Source: a bacterium (GTDB lineage: Bacteria > JAUVQV01 > DATDCY01). Taken from it: a DNA stretch of 12,945 bases. The DNA lies in contig DATDCY010000084.1 of the NCBI GenBank assembly GCA_036524115.1, positions 1-12,945 on the forward strand, given 5' to 3'. The notes below the pieces were generated by a model. It was not told where the DNA came from and searched no databases. It saw only the letters and a program-made list of their open reading frames with translations. A program made the translations under genes and the position numbers. This document shows positions 1-8,017 of this stretch, in pieces (positions within the stretch are counted from its first letter, which is position 1; each line of letters opens with the position of its first letter).

Positions 1-282
1 GGCGCAGAGCGCGGCGTCGCGGCGCGGGCCGCCGATGACCGCGGTGGCGCGCAGCGCCCCGGTCGCCGGATCGAGGAGCGAGACGGACAGGAACCGGTGG
101 GCCGTCGGCCAGGGGACGGTGGCGATCACCGAGAGGGCGCGGCGGAGGAGCTGCTCGTCCGTTCCGCCCTCGCAGACCGCGCCGAGGAGCAGCTCGTACG
201 CGCCGAGCAGCGCGCGGCTGCCGGTCGCCCGACCGGTCGTGGGCCCGACGGCATCCTGCCGATCGTGGGGCGCCTCCGCCAT
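1..282 (-). CDS. GAF-domain protein, N-terminal part (runs off left edge)
   Basis: The reading frame is open from an ATG at 282 to the left edge (94 residues, C-terminus missing). After about 20 variable residues the translation has a GAF-like start: a leucine-rich helix (LLGAYELLLGAVCEGG), then DEQLLRRALSVIATVPW, then a strand pair ending in GALRATAVIGG, and a Cys near the cut (AALCA). This runs closely parallel to the GAF domain of the histidine kinase at 4564-7326 (EAVLQRALELVLAIPW ... GALVMRAHSGL ... EACA), so the two GAF domains are probably homologous. GAF domains bind small ligands or cofactors; whether this protein ends in a kinase, GGDEF or other output cannot be seen. An in-frame ATG at 333 (MRINYN...) would add 17 residues, but a promoter overlaps it, so the 282 start, preceded by GGAAGGG and a G-run, is preferred. 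It is divergent from all other genes in the window. Confidence 0.72.
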   Translation of the reverse strand, partial: MAEAPHDRQDAVGPTTGRATGSRALLGAYELLLGAVCEGGTDEQLLRRALSVIATVPWPTAHRFLSVSLLDPATGALRATAVIGGPRRDAALCA

Positions 283-315
283 CCCTTCCGTCCCCCCCCC
301 GCTGATCTGCGGTGC

Positions 316-343
316 ATTGTAGTTGATCCGCATGGTAAGGCAA
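316..343 (-). promoter_or_regulatory. sigma-70-like promoter for the leftward GAF gene
   Basis: Read on the minus strand, TTGCCT (plus-strand 338-343, four of six matches to TTGACA) is followed after 16 bases by TACAAT (316-321, five of six matches to TATAAT). Shifting the -35 by one base gives a 17-base spacer. This patch is much more AT-rich than its surroundings. Transcription would start near 309, leaving a leader of about 27 bases before the ATG at 282. The match is by eye. Confidence 0.55.
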
Positions 344-362
344 ACGTCGGGATGTTGCCCAC

Positions 363-382
363 GTCCGCGGGCACGCGCGGAC
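363..382. repeat. inverted repeat in the divergent intergenic region
   Basis: GTCCGCG and CGCGGAC form a perfect 7-bp inverted repeat separated by 6 bases. The centre lies about 63 bp upstream of the predicted leftward transcription start, between two divergent genes, so an operator role is possible. It is built wholly of GC-rich sequence in a GC-rich genome, so chance is a real alternative. Confidence 0.35.
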
Positions 383-525
383 CGGGAAAGCGGGCTTGCC
401 ATCGTGGTGTCGGTCCGGATTCCTGACTCACCTTGATCCAACGCACATCGACAGGCGCCGTCCTGCTGGATCCGTGCGCCCGCGCGGATCGTTGCCGCCC
501 GCGCCTTCCGGGGCCCCGGCTCTTC

Positions 526-534
526 TGGTACCAT
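526..534 (+). promoter_or_regulatory. possible extended -10 element upstream of the zinc-ribbon/YIP1 gene
   Basis: TGGTACCAT reads as an extended -10 (TG, one base, TACCAT; four of six matches to TATAAT). It sits 39 bases before the ATG at 574. The matching -35 region (TTCCGG, 17 bases upstream) is poor. No better candidate was found between 334 and 573. Confidence 0.3.
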
Positions 535-573
535 GGCGCCCGCCATGACCCGGAAACGCCCGCACGGCCGCGC

Positions 574-1353
574 ATGATCTGCACCTCCTGCTATCGCGAC
601 CTGCCCGCCGGCGCCGCGTACTGCCCGCGGTGCGGCGCGCGGGTGGCGCCGGGGCCGGGTGTCTGCGAGCCGGTCGTTGCCGCGGCGGCCGTCGCCGGCA
701 CCGCCGGGACGTGGCGCAACCCCTGGGAACAGCGCGGCGGGCGGGGCTGGTTCGCCGCCTTCGCCGAGACCCTCCAGGAGTCGCTGTTCAGGCCGAGCGC
801 CTTCTTCCGCGGGACCGCTCCCGAGGGCGGGACGGGCGCGGCCCTCTGGTACGCGGTGATCGTCGGGACGCTCTCGCTGGCGGTGGCGCTGCTCTGGCGG
901 CAGGCCCTCGGCGGGCGGATCCCGATGGAGCACGGCGGCCGCTTCCTGAGGCTGCTCGACGATCGCGCCACGCTGACCGGCCTCTCCGTGTTCCTCCCGT
1001 TCGGGATCGCGCTGGGCAACGTCGTCTGGGCCGCGGCGCTGCACGTGTCGCTGGCCGTGGTCGGGGGCGCGCGGGGGGGCTACGGGACCACGCTCAAGGC
1101 GGTGTGCTACTCGTCGTCGGCAACGGCGTTCAACGTGTTTCCGGTGTGCGGCGCCGCGCTGGGCGCCATCTGGCAGGTGGTCGTGCAGGTCATCGGGCTG
1201 CGTGAGCTGCACCGGACCTCGACGGCGCGGGCCTTCTGGGCGTGGGTCCTGCCGTTCGTGGTCGCCCTGTGTCTCGGCGCGGCGGCGGCGCTCGCGGCCG
1301 TGTTCGGCCTGATGCGGATCTGGCACCAGTTGGGGGGGCAGTTCGAGGTCTGA
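574..1353 (+). CDS. zinc-ribbon YIP1-family membrane protein
   Basis: The 259-residue product starts with a short zinc ribbon (C3-x2-C6 ... C17-x2-C20, CxxC repeated), followed by a Gly/Pro-rich linker and a polytopic membrane domain. Hydrophobic segments lie at about residues 90-110, 138-165, 187-208 and 218-245. The stretch YSSSATAFNVFPVCG, followed by GAIWQVVVQVIGLRELHRTS, is typical of bacterial YIP1-domain proteins, in which a cytosolic zinc ribbon is often fused to the membrane part. The biochemical function of bacterial YIP1 proteins is not established; a role in membrane organisation or trafficking is only suggested by the eukaryotic family. The frame is open upstream to 433, but those 47 residues are Arg/Pro-rich and contain the candidate promoter, and the zinc ribbon begins immediately at M574, so 574 is chosen. 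No strong ribosome-binding site is visible. aspS follows 63 bases downstream. Confidence 0.8.
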   Translation: MICTSCYRDLPAGAAYCPRCGARVAPGPGVCEPVVAAAAVAGTAGTWRNPWEQRGGRGWFAAFAETLQESLFRPSAFFRGTAPEGGTGAALWYAVIVGTLSLAVALLWRQALGGRIPMEHGGRFLRLLDDRATLTGLSVFLPFGIALGNVVWAAALHVSLAVVGGARGGYGTTLKAVCYSSSATAFNVFPVCGAALGAIWQVVVQVIGLRELHRTSTARAFWAWVLPFVVALCLGAAAALAAVFGLMRIWHQLGGQFEV

Positions 1354-1357
1354 TCGA

Positions 1358-1371
1358 CGCCGGGCCCGGCG
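1358..1371. repeat. perfect 14-bp palindrome between the YIP1 gene and aspS
   Basis: CGCCGGGCCCGGCG is self-complementary and begins 4 bases after the YIP1 stop codon. It could fold as a short GC hairpin with a GGCC loop. No T-tract follows, so it is not a canonical intrinsic terminator and readthrough into aspS is expected. It may be coincidental in such GC-rich DNA. Confidence 0.35.
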
Positions 1372-1416
1372 CCCTGGGGCGTGGCCGGCCCGCGACAACG
1401 CGAGAGGCGGGGGAGC

Positions 1417-3216
1417 ATGACGGAGATGTGGGGGGAGTGGGTACGGACGCACGGCTGCGGGGCGCTGCGCGCCGGGGATGCGGGGAGCGAGGTGCTCCTC
1501 GCCGGATGGGTGCACAGCCGCCGCGACCACGGCGGGGTGATCTTCGTCGACCTGCGCGACCGCGACGGGCTGACGCAGGTCGTCTTCAACCCGGAGACGA
1601 GCGCCGAGCTGCACGAGCGCGCTTCGGCGCTGCGGCCCGAGTGGGTGCTCGGCGTGCGCGGGCGGGTGCGCCCGCGCCCCGAGGGCACCGCGAACCCGAA
1701 GCTGCCGACCGGCGCGGTCGAGGTGCTCGCCACCGAGCTGCGGGTGCTCAACCCGAGCGCCACGCCGCCGTTTCCCATCGAGGACCACGTGACCGCCGAC
1801 GAGTCGATTCGACTGCGCCATCGCTACCTCGATCTGCGCCGCCCGTCAATGGCGCGCAACCTCGCGTTCCGCTCCCGCGTCGTCTCGTTCATGCGCGCCT
1901 TCCTCACCGAGCGCGGTTTTCTGGAGGTCGAGACCCCCTTCCTGACCAAGAGCACGCCGGAGGGCGCGCGCGACTACCTCGTGCCCAGCCGCGTCAACCC
2001 CGGGCAGTTCTACGCGCTGCCGCAGTCGCCGCAGCTCTTCAAGCAGCTGCTGATGGTGGCGGGCGTCGACCGCTACTACCAGGTCGCGCGCTGCTTCCGC
2101 GACGAGGACCTGCGCGCCGACCGCCAGCCGGAGTTCACGCAGCTGGACATGGAGCTCTCGTTCGTGCGGCGCGAGGATATCTTCGAGCTCATCGAAGCGA
2201 TGATCGGCGGGATCTTCGGGCAGGTCCTCGGGCGCCCCCTGGCGCTGCCGCTGCCGCGGCTGACGTACGCCGAGTCGCTCCTGCGCTACGGCGTCGACAA
2301 CCCGGACACGCGCTTTGGCCTGGAGATCCGCGAGTGCACCGACCTGGCGCGCGGCTGCGGCTTCCAGGTCTTCTCGAAGGTCGCGGCGGAGGGGGGCGTG
2401 GTGCGCGGCATCCGCGCCCCGGGTCTCGCCGAGGCGCTCTCGCGCAAGCACCTCGACGAACTGACCGAGTACGTCAAGCTCTTCGGCGCCAAGGGGCTGG
2501 CCTGGGTCAAGGTGGAGGCGGGGGGCTGGGCCGGGGCCGTGGCGAAGTTCTTCTCGCCCGGCGACCAGACGGCGTTCAACGAGCGCTGTGAGGCCGCGCC
2601 CGGGGATGCGATCCTCTTCCTCGCCGACCGGGAGAAGACCGTGTGCGAGGGGCTGGGGCGGCTGCGCCTGGAGCTGGCACGGCGCTTCGAGCTCGTCCCC
2701 CGCGGGCTGATGAACCTGCTGTGGATCACCGACTTCCCGCTGCTGGAGTACAACGAGGAGGAGAAGCGCCTCGAGGCGAAGCACCATCCGTTCACCGCGC
2801 CGATGGACGAGGACCTGCCCCTGCTGGAGACCGACCCGCTGCAGGTGCGGGCCAAGGCGTACGACATCGTCCTCAACGGCCAGGAGATCGGCGGCGGCTC
2901 GCTGCGGATCTACCAGCCCGAGCTGCAGCGGCGGATGTTCCGCGCGCTCAACATCCCCGACGAGGAGGCGGAGGCGAAGTTCGGCTTCCTGCTCGAGGCC
3001 TTCCAGTTCGGGGCGCCGCCGCACGGCGGCATCGCCCTCGGCCTCGACCGCCTGCTGGCGATCCTGGCCGGCGCCGACTCGATCCGGGAGGTGATCGCCT
3101 TCCCGAAGACGCAGAAGGCGACCTGTCCGCTCACCGGCGCGCCGTCGCACGTGGAGTTCAAGCAGCTGCGCGAGCTGCACCTGAAGACGGACGTCCTGCC
3201 GCGCGACCCGGCCTAG
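1417..3216 (+). CDS. aspS: aspartyl-tRNA synthetase (bacterial type, probably non-discriminating)
   Basis: The 599-residue cytosolic class II synthetase charges tRNA-Asp with aspartate; its length matches bacterial AspRS (about 590). Domains in order: N-terminal OB-fold anticodon-binding domain (about 1-110, with GWVHSRRDHGGVIFVDLRDRDG), catalytic core with motif 2 (FRDEDLRADRQPEF, 227-240), a bacterial GAD-type insertion in the middle, motif 3 (GIALGLDRLLAIL, Arg545) and the usual C-terminal PLTGAPSHVEF...QLRELHLK tail. His38 of RRDHGG and Gly90 of RPEGTAN appear to align with the His/Gly pair that in Pseudomonas aeruginosa AspRS goes with relaxed tRNA specificity, so it may also make Asp-tRNA-Asn for GatCAB. 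The ATG at 1417 has a GGCGGGGG ribosome-binding site 3-10 bases upstream; an upstream in-frame GTG at 1381 would add 12 basic residues and lacks support. The regulator gene follows 22 bases after the stop. Confidence 0.97.
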   Translation: MTEMWGEWVRTHGCGALRAGDAGSEVLLAGWVHSRRDHGGVIFVDLRDRDGLTQVVFNPETSAELHERASALRPEWVLGVRGRVRPRPEGTANPKLPTGAVEVLATELRVLNPSATPPFPIEDHVTADESIRLRHRYLDLRRPSMARNLAFRSRVVSFMRAFLTERGFLEVETPFLTKSTPEGARDYLVPSRVNPGQFYALPQSPQLFKQLLMVAGVDRYYQVARCFRDEDLRADRQPEFTQLDMELSFVRREDIFELIEAMIGGIFGQVLGRPLALPLPRLTYAESLLRYGVDNPDTRFGLEIRECTDLARGCGFQVFSKVAAEGGVVRGIRAPGLAEALSRKHLDELTEYVKLFGAKGLAWVKVEAGGWAGAVAKFFSPGDQTAFNERCEAAPGDAILFLADREKTVCEGLGRLRLELARRFELVPRGLMNLLWITDFPLLEYNEEEKRLEAKHHPFTAPMDEDLPLLETDPLQVRAKAYDIVLNGQEIGGGSLRIYQPELQRRMFRALNIPDEEAEAKFGFLLEAFQFGAPPHGGIALGLDRLLAILAGADSIREVIAFPKTQKATCPLTGAPSHVEFKQLRELHLKTDVLPRDPA

Positions 3217-3238
3217 ACGGACGGCGGGGGGCGCTGCG

Positions 3239-4563
<1,325 letters not shown>

Positions 4564-4567
<4 letters not shown>

Positions 4568-7326
4568 GGATCGGCGCGCGGCTCGCGCTCGGCCTGGCCG
4601 CGGTCCTGGTCGGCGGCGGGCTCGTCGGCGGCGGCGTGTACTACGCCGTCGAATCCGAGCACGAGCAGCACAAGCTCGAGGTCGTCGCGCGGCTGGTCGC
4701 CGAGCAGGCCTTCCTGCGCATCGAGGCGCGGATGCGCTCGCACCGGGGCGCCCTGGCCGCGGACGCGCTGGGGAAGCTGGAGCTGCCGGCCTCGGTCAAC
4801 CGCGTCTTCATCGTCAACGCCGCGGGGACGGTGCGGAGTTCGACGGACCCGGCGCTGCAGGGACGGGTTCTCGCGCGCGATGCAGCGGGGTGCGGCGGGT
4901 GCCACGGCGGCGGCGGGAGCGTGGCCGTGGGGGCGCTCCGGCGCTGGGCGCGGCCGCTGAGCGCGACGGGCGCGTGCGCCGAGTGCCACCGCGCCGCGGG
5001 CGGGCCGCTCGGCTGCCTCGTCGTGGATCTCGACCTCGGCGAGTACAACCGCGAGGTCGCCGAGCAGATCGGGACGGCCCTGGCGATGCTCGCGGCCCTG
5101 CTGGCGCTGGCCGGGGCCGGCACGCTCATCGTGACGCGGCGCTGGATCACGGGGCGGCTCGATGCGCTCGGGCTCGTGATGCAGCGCTTCGAGGGCGGGG
5201 ATCTCGGCGTGCGCGCGCCGATCACCGGGCGCGACGAGATCTCCCGCGTCGAGGCGGGCTTCAACCGGATGGCCGGCACGGTGCAGGCGCGCGAGCGCGA
5301 GGGCGTCGCGCTCCTCGGGCGGCTCAACGCCGCGAACGAGGAGTTGCGCCGCGGCGAGGAGCGGCTGCGGCGGACGCTGGACGCGCAGCGGGTGGTCAAC
5401 GACGTGCTGCGGCTCTCGCTCGGGGAGCAGCGCCTGGAGGCGGTGCTCCAGCGCGCGCTCGAGCTGGTGCTCGCGATCCCCTGGCTGACCGTCGAGCCCC
5501 GCGGCAGCATCTTCCTCGTCGAGGACGGCGCGCTCGTCATGCGCGCGCACAGCGGCCTCGATCCGCGCCTCGCCGAGGCGTGCGCGCGGGTCCCCTTCGG
5601 CCACTGCCTCTGCGGGCGGGCGGCGGCGCAGGGGCACGTGGTGCACGCGGCGGATCTCGACGAGCGCCACGACACGCGGTACGCCGGGATGCCCGCCCAC
5701 GGGCACTACTGCGTGCCGATCCTCTCGCTGGGCCGCGAAGTGCTGGGCGTGCTCAACCTCTACCTGGGCCCCGGCCATGCCGAGAGCCCGGCCGAGGTGG
5801 AGTTCCTGACGGCGGTGGCGAACACGCTCGCGAGCGTCATCCGCCGGAGCGTCGCGGAGCGGCGGCTGCGCAAGAGCGAGCAGCGCTTCCGCACGCTCGC
5901 CGAGGCGGCGAGCGACACGATCTTCATCGTGGACCCGGAGCAGCGGCTGGCGTTCATCAACGGCACCGGAGCCCGGTTGTTCGGGACGACGCCCGAGCAC
6001 CTGACCGGCCGCCGGGTGGCGGAGTTCGTGCCGCCGGAGGCCCGCGCGACCGTCGCCGCGGCGCTCGAGGCGGCGCTCCGCGGCGAGGACGGCGGCGCGC
6101 GGGAGGACCACTTCGCCTTTCCCGCCGGCGAGGTCTGGCTCGGGACGACGCTCGTCGCGCTCCCCGACGCGGGAGGCGTGTTCGGCATCTCCCGCGACAT
6201 CACCGGCCAGCGCCAGGCGCAGGCCGAGCGCGAGCGGCTGATCGCGGAGCTGCAGGCGCTGCTCGAGGTCGTCTCGCAGTCGCACCAGGAGTGGCAGGGC
6301 ACGTTCGACGGGATCACCGACATGATCTCCATCCTTGACGGTGACGCCCGCATCGTGAAGGTGAACCGGGCCTACGCCGCGTACTTCGGCGCGCATCCGC
6401 GGGACCTCATCGGCCGGGACTGTCGCGACTTCTGCCTCGCCGGCCACCAGGGCGCGGCCGGCTGTCCGCTGGTGCGGCAGGCCAGGAGGGGCGAGGCGGT
6501 CAACGAGGAGGTGCTCGATCCGCGGACCGGCCGCGTGTTCCGCTATTCGATCTTCCCGTACGCCTCGGGCGAGGGGGCGATCAACCGCTTCGTGCACCTT
6601 GTCGAGGACGTCAGCGTGGAGCGCGAGCGCGAGCAGCGCCTGATCATGAGCGAGCGGCTCGCGGCGCTCGGGCAGATGGCCTCGGGCATCGCCCACGAGA
6701 TCAACAACCCGCTGGCCTCCATCGGGGGCTGCGCGGAGGCCCTGCTGCGCCGCCTGGAGCGCGGCCAGATCGACCCGGCCCTCTTCGCCGACTACCTCGG
6801 CATCGTGCACGAGGAGGTCTTCCGCTGCAAGAAGATCACCACCGCGATGCTCTCCTTTGTCCGCCCGGGCGGTGCCGAGGATGCCGCCGTGGCGCCCCAC
6901 GAGGCACTGGAGCGCGCGGTCGAGCTCATCGGCTTCCAGGGACGGCTGCAGGCCGTCGAGGTGGTCCGCGAGTACCCGGGCGACCTGCCGGCGGTCCGCG
7001 TCCGCGAGGACGAGATGCGCCAGGTGCTGCTCATCGTGCTGACGAACGCGCTGGATGCGATGCAGGAGGTCGGGACGCTGCGGCTGGGCGGGGCGGCGCA
7101 CGAGGGCGGCGTCACACTGAGCATCTGCGACTCGGGCCCCGGGATTGCGCCGGAGGCGGCGGGCAAGCTCTTCACGCCTTTCTTCACGACGAAGGGGAAC
7201 CGGGGCGGCACCGGCCTCGGTCTTTCAATCGCCCGGCGCATCATTGAGGAGCGGCAGGGCTCGATCGCCATCGAGTCGCCGCCCGGTGGCGGCGTCACCG
7301 TGCGGATTACCTTCCCGACCGCCTGA
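4564..7326 (+). CDS. membrane sensor histidine kinase with two periplasmic c-type heme motifs (HAMP-GAF-PAS-PAS-HisKA-HATPase)
   Basis: This 920-residue kinase has TM1 at about 7-28, a periplasmic domain of about 140 residues, and TM2 at about 170-191. The periplasmic domain holds two CxxCH sites, CGGCH (110-114) and CAECH (138-142), as used for covalent heme c attachment. Then follow HAMP (about 195-245), a GAF domain (about 270-430), PAS1 (about 442-555), PAS2 (about 580-690), HisKA with phospho-acceptor H711 (GIAHEINNPLAS), and HATPase with N828 (TNALDAM), DSGPG (856-860) and GTGLGLS (near 882). There is no receiver. The GAF domain is rich in Cys/His (GHCLCG, 346-351; RH...HGHYC) and PAS2 has C620, C624, H628 and C634, so cytoplasmic metal or thiol sensing is possible in addition to heme. 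Known heme-c sensor kinases respond to redox state or gases; the signal here is unknown. The GTG start overlaps the regulator stop by 4 bases, indicating translational coupling and a cognate pair. Confidence 0.94.
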
Positions 7327-7345
7327 ATCCCGCCCCCCCCGGTGA

Positions 7346-7362
7346 TCGGGCATTCTGCCCGA
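7346..7362. promoter_or_regulatory. upstream activator dyad 1 (TCGGGC-N5-GCCCGA)
   Basis: TCGGGCATTCTGCCCGA is a perfect 7-3-7 inverted repeat, 20 bases after the kinase stop. It is the first of two dyads of identical geometry; its centre (7354) is about 108 bp upstream of the start predicted for the sigma-54 promoter at 7436, a normal distance for an NtrC-type activator site. It could also act as a small hairpin ending the kinase transcript, but no T-tract follows. Confidence 0.55.
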
Positions 7363-7365
7363 CGC

Positions 7366-7382
7366 TCGGGCGAAGTGCCTGA
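7366..7382. promoter_or_regulatory. upstream activator dyad 2 (TCGGGC-N5-GCCTGA)
   Basis: TCGGGCGAAGTGCCTGA repeats the half-sites of dyad 1 with one substitution in the right arm. The centre (7374) is 20 bp, about two helical turns, from the centre of dyad 1, with 3 bases between the sites, so both would face the same side of the helix. Paired sites are what cooperative binding by an NtrC-family dimer of dimers needs. The five-base spacers differ (ATTCT and GAAGT) while the outer half-sites are kept, which argues against simple duplication. Confidence 0.55.
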
Positions 7383-7435
7383 GATCCCCGCGGTATCCAA
7401 ATCTGTAACTGACTGCTTTGGCTCGTCTTTCTCTT

Positions 7436-7451
7436 TGGCATATTCGGTGCA
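7436..7451 (+). promoter_or_regulatory. sigma-54 (-24/-12) promoter of the chemosensory operon
   Basis: TGGCATATTCGGTGCA matches the consensus TGGCAC-N5-TTGCA: TGGCA is exact at -24, the -12 element is GTGCA (four of five), and GG (7437-7438) and GC (7449-7450) are separated by the required 10 bases. Transcription would begin near 7462, giving a leader of about 58 bases before the cheW ATG at 7520. The surrounding 7390-7455 stretch is unusually AT-rich for the window. The nearby NtrC-family gene and the two dyads 54-97 bp upstream support the call. Confidence 0.75.
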
Positions 7452-7519
7452 TTTGCCCATCCGCGAGAAGCGCCGACATCGCGGACAGGCCGCGGTGGCG
7501 GCGGGGGGAGGGAGGCGAG

Positions 7520-8002
7520 ATGGCGAAGGGAATGCAGATCGTGGTCTTCGGGATGGGCAAGGAGTTCTTCGGCGTACCGATCGATGAGGTCCACGAGATC
7601 GTCCGGGTCCCCGAGGTCACGGCGGTCCCGGAGGCGCCCCAGTTCCTCGAGGGGTTGATCAACCTGCGAGGGAAGATCCTGCCGGTGATCGACCTGCGCC
7701 GGCGCCTGCGCTTCGCGGAGTCCGCGCGCGACAAGCACACGCGGGTGCTCGTCTCCGAGGAGGGCGGGAAGCTCGTGGGGCTGCTCGTCGACGCCGTCTA
7801 CGAGGTGATCCGCGTGGCGGACGGCGCCCTCGAACCGCCACCGGACATCGTCGCCGCGAGCGGGGTGGAGTACATCAGCGCGGTCGCGAAGGTCGACAGC
7901 CGCCTGATCTCGCTGCTGGACTTCCGCAAGGTCCTCGGCCTTGAGGATCTCAAGAGGGCGACGGCGCCGGCCCGCCAGTCGTCGGACACCCAGGCCGCCT
8001 GA
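7520..8002 (+). CDS. cheW: CheW chemotaxis coupling protein
   Basis: The 160-residue single-domain CheW is a cytoplasmic SH3-like adaptor that links chemoreceptor tips to the CheA kinase. The fold signature is clear: FFGVPIDEVHEIVR (16-29), the hallmark NLRG (48-51) followed by PVIDL (55-59), a RVLV strand, VDAVYEVIRV and the C-terminal LISLLDFRKVLG. The length is typical. The start is the ATG at 7520, 4 bases after a very strong GGGAGGGAGG ribosome-binding site; the frame is open back to 7418, but that extension runs through the sigma-54 promoter and has no CheW character. It is the first gene of the sigma-54-preceded operon; the binding-protein gene follows after 15 bases. Confidence 0.95.
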   Translation: MAKGMQIVVFGMGKEFFGVPIDEVHEIVRVPEVTAVPEAPQFLEGLINLRGKILPVIDLRRRLRFAESARDKHTRVLVSEEGGKLVGLLVDAVYEVIRVADGALEPPPDIVAASGVEYISAVAKVDSRLISLLDFRKVLGLEDLKRATAPARQSSDTQAA

Positions 8003-8017
8003 GAGGGGGGGATCGAC

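Noticed and set aside
283-333. Flagellin-like N-terminus MRINYN on the minus strand
   Set aside because: Only six residues resemble flagellin starts; what follows is a Gly run and then a GAF domain, and the ATG lies inside a promoter.
433-573. Upstream extension of the zinc-ribbon/YIP1 gene from a TTG at 433
   Set aside because: It adds 47 Arg/Pro-rich residues without family resemblance and would cover the intergenic promoter region; the zinc ribbon begins right at M574.
1242-2591. 449-codon plus-strand frame overlapping the YIP1 gene end and aspS
   Set aside because: Out of frame with both real genes and Arg/Pro/Ala-rich throughout.
7346-7362. Dyad 1 as an intrinsic terminator of the kinase gene
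   Set aside because: The 7-bp stem is plausible, but no T-tract follows and an almost identical dyad lies 20 bp on, which fits paired operator sites better.
7418-7519. Upstream extension of cheW to 7418
   Set aside because: It would translate through the sigma-54 promoter and lacks a ribosome-binding site; the ATG at 7520 has an excellent one and matches CheW N-termini.
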